Origin: Candidatus Pacearchaeota archaeon
GTDB taxonomy: Archaea > Nanobdellota > Nanobdellia > Pacearchaeales > GW2011-AR1
NCBI GenBank assembly: GCA_017609885.1
Contig: JAFCDB010000013.1
Coordinates: 1 to 52,880, forward strand
Direction: 5' to 3'
Length of the DNA stretch: 52,880 nt
Part shown: piece by piece, positions 46,773 through 52,880 of the stretch
Numbering within the stretch: the stretch's first letter is position 1
Layout: the number at the start of each line of letters is the position of its first letter
Made by a program: the position numbers and the translations under genes
Notes under the pieces: generated by a model
The model's input: the letters and a program-made list of their open reading frames with translations, nothing else
The model's database searches: none
Told to the model about the DNA's origin: nothing

Positions 46773-48391
46773 CAATCTTAATAATCCAAAAAAAACAATT
46801 TGAAAAAGAAATCGGAAAACTTGATGAAAAAATGCAGGAAAAAATCGCAATGTTCGGAACCCCTGTCGAAGATATAACCCAAAATGAACTCCAAATAGAA
46901 ATATTCCCAAACCGCCCAGATCTATTAAGCTACCAAAACTACAAAAACGCCTTCCTAACTTACTTAGGAAAAAAACCAAATAAAATAAAAATCAACAAAC
47001 CAGAAAGAAATTTTGATGTAATAATAGACCCTTCCCTAAAAAACATACGCCCTTACACAGCATGCGCAATTGTAAGAAACATGAAATTTGACAATGAAAA
47101 AATCAAAGAAATAATTGACATCCAGGAAAAACTCCACATGACTCTAGGAAGAAAAAGAAAAAAAGCAGCAATTGGAATTTATCCTCTTGAAAAAATAAAA
47201 CTGCCAATTACATTTAAAGCTATTGAACCAGAAAAAATAAGATTTCAGCCCTTAGAATTTCCAGTAGAATTAACAGGAAAACAAATCCTATCAAAACACT
47301 CAGCAGGGAGAGAATATGGAAACCTCTTAGAAGGACTAAATAAATACCCTATCTTCATAGACGCAAACAACGAAATCTTAAGCATGCCCCCAATAATCAA
47401 CTCCCACAAAACAGGAAAAATAAGTGAACAAACCAAAGATGTTTTCATAGAATGCTCTGGTTTTAATTTTGAAGTTTTGAAAAAAATTCTAAACATAATA
47501 GTTGCAGTTTTCAATGACATGGGAGGAAAAGTTTATCAAATGAATCTTAAATATAAAACAAAAAAAATAACTCCTGATTTCACATCTCAAAAATTAAAAC
47601 TTTCAGTTGAAAACACAAACAAACTTCTGGGCTTAAACCTAAAAGAATCAAAAATTTCTTCTCTACTTAAAAAAATGGGGCATGAATATAAAAAAGGTTT
47701 TGTAGAGGTCCCAGCAACAAGAACAGATATTCTCCATGAAGTTGATTTAATAGAAGATGTTGCAATTGCCTACGGTTACGACAAATTTATTCCAGAAATT
47801 CCAGAAGTTTCAACAGTTGGAGAAATTGACAAAAAAGAAATTGTCAAATCAAAAATTTCAGATATTCTCTCAGGACTTGGACTATTAGAAACCTCTTCCT
47901 ACCATCTAACAACAAAAGACGCGCAAATTAAAAAAATGCAAAATAAAAAATCAGGATTTGTTGAAGTTAAAAATTCAAAAACAGAATATAAAATTTTAAG
48001 AAAAGATTTAACTCATAATATGTTAAAAATCTTCAGCGAAAATGTTGATGTTTCCTACCCTCAGGAAATTTTTGAAATTGGAACAGTTTTTAAAAACTAC
48101 AATGAAAAACAAAATCTTTCAATTGCTCTTGCTCCAGGAAATTTTACAAGACTAAAACAAATTTTAAATTATTTGGAGGAAATGCTTAAAATAAAATTTG
48201 AAATTTCAAATCCTGAATCTCTTCCAAACCATTTTATCGACGGCAGAGTCGGAGAGATAAAATTTAGTGGCAAAATAATCGGGTATTTTGGGGAAATTCA
48301 TCCAAAAATATTAAAAAATTTCAAAATCAAAATGCCTGTTTCTGTTTTGGAGATTTGTTTAGATGGGGTTTTGGAAAACAGAAAGATTTAA
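46760..48391 (+). CDS. pheT: phenylalanyl-tRNA synthetase beta subunit
   Basis: EIFPNRPDLLS, VPATRTDILHEVDLIEDVAIAYGYDKF. Confidence 0.93.
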   Translation: MGKMTILIIQKKQFEKEIGKLDEKMQEKIAMFGTPVEDITQNELQIEIFPNRPDLLSYQNYKNAFLTYLGKKPNKIKINKPERNFDVIIDPSLKNIRPYTACAIVRNMKFDNEKIKEIIDIQEKLHMTLGRKRKKAAIGIYPLEKIKLPITFKAIEPEKIRFQPLEFPVELTGKQILSKHSAGREYGNLLEGLNKYPIFIDANNEILSMPPIINSHKTGKISEQTKDVFIECSGFNFEVLKKILNIIVAVFNDMGGKVYQMNLKYKTKKITPDFTSQKLKLSVENTNKLLGLNLKESKISSLLKKMGHEYKKGFVEVPATRTDILHEVDLIEDVAIAYGYDKFIPEIPEVSTVGEIDKKEIVKSKISDILSGLGLLETSSYHLTTKDAQIKKMQNKKSGFVEVKNSKTEYKILRKDLTHNMLKIFSENVDVSYPQEIFEIGTVFKNYNEKQNLSIALAPGNFTRLKQILNYLEEMLKIKFEISNPESLPNHFIDGRVGEIKFSGKIIGYFGEIHPKILKNFKIKMPVSVLEICLDGVLENRKI

Positions 48392-48409
48392 AAAATAATC
48401 TTTTAGTTA

Positions 48410-49075
48410 TTGTTTATGAAACTACTAACACTTGAAGAAATTTCAAGAAAGAATATAACATTATTAGATACTAATATAATTAGTAGCAATCTTCCGGGAA
48501 ATAGAAGACCAATTTCACAAAAGTCTATTTTGGAACTTCAAGAAGGGGTTAATTATTACACAGAATTATTAGATTTATCAAAAAAAGGTCATAATATTTA
48601 TATTACTAATGGAATTTTTAATGAAAGCAGGGCATTTGCCGATTACTTAATAACTAATAGTAGCAAAAATGGGAGCAGAGGAAGAAAAAATGAACTTGGA
48701 AGAAAAAATCAGAGTTTGAGGTCGCAGATATTTAATTTACTTGAAGATAAGGGCAAGATTATTAAATTAAATGAGGGTGAAACTATAGAATATGAGCTAT
48801 TTGATCAAGCATGTCAACAAATTAAAAATCACTACGGATTAAGCAATATTGATTGGGATTTCTTATTGTCAGGTTTAGTTATGTCAAGGAATAGAGGAAA
48901 TGTTTCATTAATTTCAAATGATAATGGAATTGTTGAATCGTGGAGAGCTTTTATTGCTTGTGAGTGTGTAAATCCTTATGTTTTGAATTTTTTTTCGAGA
49001 AAGGAGATACATAGTTTTGTATCAAGAAGTCCAGATCAACGTCGTTTTCAGATATCTGAGAAATCCTATAGTTAA
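48410..49075 (+). CDS. PIN-domain-like protein
   Basis: ITLLDTNIIS near N-terminus; SNIDWDFLLSGLVMSRNRGNVSLISNDNGI. Confidence 0.65.
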   Translation: MFMKLLTLEEISRKNITLLDTNIISSNLPGNRRPISQKSILELQEGVNYYTELLDLSKKGHNIYITNGIFNESRAFADYLITNSSKNGSRGRKNELGRKNQSLRSQIFNLLEDKGKIIKLNEGETIEYELFDQACQQIKNHYGLSNIDWDFLLSGLVMSRNRGNVSLISNDNGIVESWRAFIACECVNPYVLNFFSRKEIHSFVSRSPDQRRFQISEKSYS

Positions 49076-49573
49076 TCACCCAAAATAACTCCGTTGCTTC
49101 TTCCCACTGCTCTTACTCCAGTTAATCTTCAAAACATCCATAACCTTCTTTATCTCAGGCTTCAAATTCTGCCAAACCTTAAATTTCTCCTTAACAAAAT
49201 CCGCTTCCTTCCTCTTATTATAATTAACATCCAATCCAAAAGAATCAATTTCAATCTCCCCCAACTTCCCAAACAACTCCTTTAATATTTCCTTTTCCTC
49301 CCCATTAATTCCCTTAACCAAAAACATATTAAACATCGAACCATTTGTTGGATTAATAAGCAATTCAACAAACTGCATTACAGATGAAAACTTCAAAATC
49401 ATCGCCTTCCTCACATCTCTAAGTAAAGTTAAAGAATCACAGTCAATTTTTGCAATATCAAAATCATCATTTAACTTCTCAAAATCAGGGAGATTATGTT
49501 TTGATTTTAACTTTCCATATTTTTCTCTAATATCAAAAACTTCATCAACACAAAATTTATTTTCTTTTTCCAT
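49076..49573 (-). CDS. hypothetical protein
   Basis: Start at MEKENKFCVDEVFDIREK; longer ORF runs through tRNA-Thr. Confidence 0.6.
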   Translation of the reverse strand: MEKENKFCVDEVFDIREKYGKLKSKHNLPDFEKLNDDFDIAKIDCDSLTLLRDVRKAMILKFSSVMQFVELLINPTNGSMFNMFLVKGINGEEKEILKELFGKLGEIEIDSFGLDVNYNKRKEADFVKEKFKVWQNLKPEIKKVMDVLKINWSKSSGKKQRSYFG

Positions 49574-49611
49574 AATTAATTCGAGGATGAAGAGTTTATA
49601 AGTTTTTGCAA

Positions 49612-49687
49612 AGCCTCGGGCGGGAGTCGAACCAGCGACCTCTTGTTTACAGAACAAGCGCTCTAACCTAAACTGAGCTACCAGGGC
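49612..49687 (-). tRNA. tRNA-Thr (TGT)
   Basis: GCCCTGG...CCGAGGC acceptor, CTTGT-TCTGTAA-ACAAG anticodon arm, GCTGG-TTCGACT-CCCGC T-arm, U73; mismatches C4-A69 and T51-C63. Confidence 0.87.
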
Positions 49688-49719
49688 ATAAATCACTTTA
49701 GAAAAATTAAATTAAAAAA

Positions 49720-49953
49720 TTACCTCTCCTCAGAAACCCAATCCATCTTAACAACCTCGCCAGTAACCTCCCACCCATTTTCCCCAATCTCCCGAACCCA
49801 ACTAAAATATTCCTCTCCCAAAACCCTCCAGTTCTCTCCATTCTTCATCGCAAGCTCCTCATTTGAAATTATCAAAAATGCATTCATCAAAAGAAAAATA
49901 ACAATTATCATTATGGCTTTCATTTTAAAAGGGATTTTTAACTCCCCAGTCAA
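49720..49953 (-). CDS. small membrane-anchored protein
   Basis: TM N-terminus; overlaps next ORF. Confidence 0.5.
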   Translation of the reverse strand: MTGELKIPFKMKAIMIIVIFLLMNAFLIISNEELAMKNGENWRVLGEEYFSWVREIGENGWEVTGEVVKMDWVSEER

Positions 49954-50224
49954 GTTTCACTGCGTTTGTTGTCAGGGTTTTCACATTTTCAAATGCATTT
50001 CCCATCCACGTTAAATAAATCTTCCCAGATTCTTCAAGTCCTTCAATTGAAGTTAAATTAACATCGTGCCCTGCAATGCTCACCATAAAAGTCATATACA
50101 GGAAAAAAACACCTGCAAGAATCAAAATCCACGACATTTTATGTTTGATATATCTAAATTTAACAAATAAAAATATAAGCGCAACTAAAACAATTCCAAC
50201 AATTATTAACATTAAAGCAGCCAT
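49925..50224 (-). CDS. small membrane protein
   Basis: Two TM; WMGNAFENVKTLTTNAVKLDW similar in layout to 49720..49953. Confidence 0.5.
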   Translation of the reverse strand: MAALMLIIVGIVLVALIFLFVKFRYIKHKMSWILILAGVFFLYMTFMVSIAGHDVNLTSIEGLEESGKIYLTWMGNAFENVKTLTTNAVKLDWGVKNPF

Positions 50225-50478
50225 TTCAACCTCTAATTATAAAAATACTCCAACGTTTAAAAAGTTTTATGTTCTTTGGGGAGTGACAGTCTTGAAAATT
50301 TTTCCTTAATATTTTCATTCAATCAACGAAAACTTAACAGCTCACTTTATTATTGGACATTAAATTAATTTTATCTAATCTTTCTTTTACTTCCCCACCA
50401 ACAAAAATAATATCTCCTGTATTTTTTACATATTTGTAATAAACCCATCGCATAATTCGCTAATTTTATGAACATAAA

Positions 50479-50501
50479 CCTCCTTTTCTTTGAAAAGGAG
50501 G
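50479..50501 (+). promoter_or_regulatory. perfect hairpin sequestering a Shine-Dalgarno sequence
   Basis: CCTCCTTTT-CTTTG-AAAAGGAGG, 9 nt before ATG 50511. Confidence 0.75.
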
Positions 50502-50510
50502 TAAATAGTA

Positions 50511-50615
50511 ATGAACTTACTAAAATCTTTACTGAATAATAGATGGATAAAGAAATTAATAAAGCTTACGCAAAAAGAGGATAAACTCTTCAGTTCAGTA
50601 AATCGGCTTTGGTGA
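50511..50615 (+). pseudogene. gene start truncated by MITE copy C
   Basis: MNLLKSLLNNRWIKKLIKLTQKEDKLFSSVNRLW*; last codons and stop lie in the MITE terminus. Confidence 0.5.
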
Positions 50616-50739
50616 AATCATAGGATATATAACATTTTTCTCAATTTAAAATCTACATTGCTAGACAAATCATGTCGAGCAATGCTGGGCGGGCGGGTAG
50701 GGAATTGAGAAAAATGTATTTAATGGTTTCACCAAAGCC
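50605..50739 (+). mobile_element. MITE family M1, copy C (135 bp)
   Basis: GGCTTTGGTGAAATCAT.../...ATGGTTTCACCAAAGCC; no obvious 8-bp direct repeat in the flanks. Confidence 0.85.
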
Positions 50740-50740
50740 G

Positions 50741-50972
50741 AATATCTGAAGTATGTGATACTGCTCCATCAAGCAATTTGGATTTCCATATAGCGATTGA
50801 TACTGTTGATAGTGCTTGTAAGGTAGATGTTTCAACTTCTAATGGAGTTGGAGCAAGTGCATCATGTAGTGTCTCTTTTAGTGCTAACGATAATTTAGGA
50901 TGCACTGCTAATTTAATAGATGGTTCAGCTGGGACTAATTGTTGGTGCGGATGGTGGGTTCAATATGATTAG
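50741..50972 (+). pseudogene. 3' fragment of a probable secreted protein gene, 5' end lost at MITE copy C
   Basis: Open frame from the MITE edge: ISEVCDTAPSSNLDFHIAIDTVDSACKVDVSTSNGVGASASCSVSFSANDN...WVQYD*; in-frame TAA inside the MITE. Confidence 0.5.
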
Positions 50973-51014
50973 ATTAACAAAAGGTTTATAAGTAAAAGAT
51001 TATTAAATAATAAC

Positions 51015-52079
51015 ATGAAAACAATAAAAAAAATAGGGTTAAGATTATTATTAAGTTTACTTTCTTCTTATGCACAACAACAAATAGTTCATTTAAAACC
51101 AGAAACATATGAAGGATTTGTTACACAAGAAAACACTACTTATGTTGGGACATTGCCAACAGAAAGAATTGATGAATTAAAAAAAGGATTGATTAGTGGA
51201 GATATAAAAGAAGAGCAAATTTTAGACACAAATCATACTTTAATTAGGGGAAATAATTTTGGGTGGAATTATGAAACAAAATTTGAAAATACACAATTTG
51301 AGGCATTAGATTCTTTAGGATATTTTGATGATGGAAATGATTTTAAAAATTGTGTTTTCTGTAGGAGAAATCCAGATATTACTGTTCATGGAATAGAAAC
51401 AAACGCTTCAACATTAAATATTGAAAATTGTTTTTTTTATGGATTTGACACTGGATTAATGATAAATGATTCTGCTTATGGAGGACATAATTTTCAAAAT
51501 AATATGTTTATGAAACATGATAAAGCAATATGGACACAACAAGGATTAAACATAGGAGATGAAATTGTTAATGGCAATAATATTTTTTATAAAAATAATG
51601 TGAATGTAAAAGCAGATTCAATTACTTCTACTCATCCTCTTAAAATGGAAGGGAATTTATGGTTAAATGTTGATGGAAGACCAATGAGGGAAGAATATGA
51701 AATATTACGGACAATTGGTGTTTATAACACAATGGTATTAAAAACAGACCCAACAAAAGCAGTTTCAATGAGTGATTTTGTAGATGTAGTCCCATTTCAA
51801 ACATCTTCTCCATATCTCCCAGAACAAGACCCTATTTCAGACCAAGATGGAGATGGACTATCTGATGAATATGAAGGAACAGGAGACCCAGATGAAGATG
51901 GAATCCCAAACTATTTAGATTTAGATAGTGATAATGATGGAGCACCTGATTATTTAGACCCTTATCCTTATGATATAAGTTATCCTGATAAACTTCCTGC
52001 TACAAGTTATGGAGGATTAGCATTACTTACAACAAGTTTAGCTTTACTTCCAATTATTAAAAGAAAACGGAGAAAATGA
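51015..52079 (+). CDS. surface protein with beta-helix-like domain, Asp-rich linker and C-terminal sorting-like signal
   Basis: [45 protein letters not shown] Ca-binding-type repeats; C-term [27 protein letters not shown]. Confidence 0.75.
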   Translation: MKTIKKIGLRLLLSLLSSYAQQQIVHLKPETYEGFVTQENTTYVGTLPTERIDELKKGLISGDIKEEQILDTNHTLIRGNNFGWNYETKFENTQFEALDSLGYFDDGNDFKNCVFCRRNPDITVHGIETNASTLNIENCFFYGFDTGLMINDSAYGGHNFQNNMFMKHDKAIWTQQGLNIGDEIVNGNNIFYKNNVNVKADSITSTHPLKMEGNLWLNVDGRPMREEYEILRTIGVYNTMVLKTDPTKAVSMSDFVDVVPFQTSSPYLPEQDPISDQDGDGLSDEYEGTGDPDEDGIPNYLDLDSDNDGAPDYLDPYPYDISYPDKLPATSYGGLALLTTSLALLPIIKRKRRK

Positions 52080-52438
52080 GATATATAATTCCTTTGTTTT
52101 TACTTTTATTCTTAATTGTAAATGTCTCAGCAGATATAATTTCTATTAATGCTGGGGGAAGTGATGAAGCGATAATTACAGATAAATATATTTATGGATT
52201 TTATTTTGGAGATGTTGAAGAAGTAGAAGAGCAACCAGGTGAGGGTAGAGGAATAATTCCAGGGATTATTGAAGAAATTCCTGAATTAATTAAAAAACCA
52301 ATAGTTATAATTTCTTTTTTACTTCTTTTATTAATGGTTTTAATTATGATGGCAATTATAAATAGAGAAAAAATTAGAATATATTATTTAGGGATGAGGA
52401 AGAAAGAAGAACCAGATTTGGAAGTTCTTTTGAAATAG
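52076..52438 (+). CDS. small secreted/membrane protein
   Basis: Signal peptide and C-terminal TM; ATGA overlap with upstream gene. Confidence 0.6.
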   Translation: MRYIIPLFLLLFLIVNVSADIISINAGGSDEAIITDKYIYGFYFGDVEEVEEQPGEGRGIIPGIIEEIPELIKKPIVIISFLLLLLMVLIMMAIINREKIRIYYLGMRKKEEPDLEVLLK

Positions 52439-52645
52439 AAAATTAAGTGAAACACACCCACCTAAAATGTTTTTAATTTTCTGAAGAAAATTGTAACTAA
52501 GTTAGAAAAAATTGAGAGAAAAGGAGAGTAATGTATGATAAAAATGAATTAATAAAAAATTATTTTAACTTTAAGTATGGGTATTAATTTTGGGTTTTTC
52601 ACTTCAAAAAACTTTATAAAACCTCGCAGTGTTCAAATAATATCC

Positions 52646-52718
52646 AGCCCTGTAGTACAGTGGTCAAGTATCTTCGGTTCTGGGCCGAAGGACCCAGGTT
52701 CGAATCCTGGCAGGGCTA
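52646..52718 (+). tRNA. tRNA-Gln (CTG)
   Basis: AGCCCTG/CAGGGCT acceptor, TTCGG-TTCTGGG-CCGAA anticodon arm, CCAGG-TTCGAAT-CCTGG T-arm. Confidence 0.92.
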
Positions 52719-52763
52719 GATACTGTCTACTTAAAGGGATAGATATATAAATTGTATTTATTT

Positions 52764-52777
52764 CCTTTCTGTAAAGG
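52764..52777 (+). promoter_or_regulatory. short hairpin overlapping the SD of 52790
   Basis: CCTTT-CTGT-AAAGG followed by AGG; resembles the 50479 hairpin. Confidence 0.5.
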
Positions 52778-52789
52778 AGGTGAAATAAT

Positions 52790-52880
52790 ATGAAATGTCC
52801 AAAATGCAAAAGTAAAAATATTTCAAAAAGAGGAAAAAGATACAACAAATCTGGAGAAAAACAACTTTATCTTTGCAACA
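52790..52880 (+). CDS. partial: zinc-ribbon N-terminus of a transposase-like protein
   Basis: MKCPKCKSKNISKRGKRYNKSGEKQLYLCN, cut by window end. Confidence 0.55.
   Translation, partial: MKCPKCKSKNISKRGKRYNKSGEKQLYLCN

Noticed and set aside
49574-49696. N-terminal extension of ORF 49076..49696
   Set aside because: Translated tRNA-Thr sequence; real start is probably MEKENKF.

Overview
The window looks like part of a DPANN-type archaeal genome (Pacearchaeota/Woesearchaeota-like). This is inferred from eL43, Rpo12, prefoldin beta, aIF2-beta, PCNA, PriS, Dph2, SepF, form III RuBisCO, an archaeosortase-like enzyme and a tRNA-His with a bulge-helix-bulge intron. Housekeeping blocks alternate with surface-protein and pilin-like clusters, two DUF4143-type ATPases, five tRNA genes and intergenic repeats. 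Most interesting observations: (1) a duplicated surface module [KKGQIAIF pilin-like protein + giant Cys-rich protein]; in one copy the giant protein is split into two genes with an MNT-HEPN toxin/antitoxin-like pair between the halves; (2) dph2 split into two genes around an unrelated 108-aa ORF, with ATGA-type overlaps at both junctions; (3) a type II (long variable arm) tRNA with G73 and a GAU anticodon, next to a truncated copy of itself; (4) a tRNA-His with a textbook BHB intron but mismatched stems, ending 6 nt before hisS; (5) a hairpin MITE family with 8-bp target duplications, one insertion duplicating a stop codon; (6) a (TC)10 tract inside a signal-peptide coding region that puts the gene out of frame; (7) tandem or palindromic operator-like arrays upstream of several genes; (8) a compact structured RNA candidate with alternative pairings. 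Everything comes from reading the sequence and the supplied ORFs. No database search was run.
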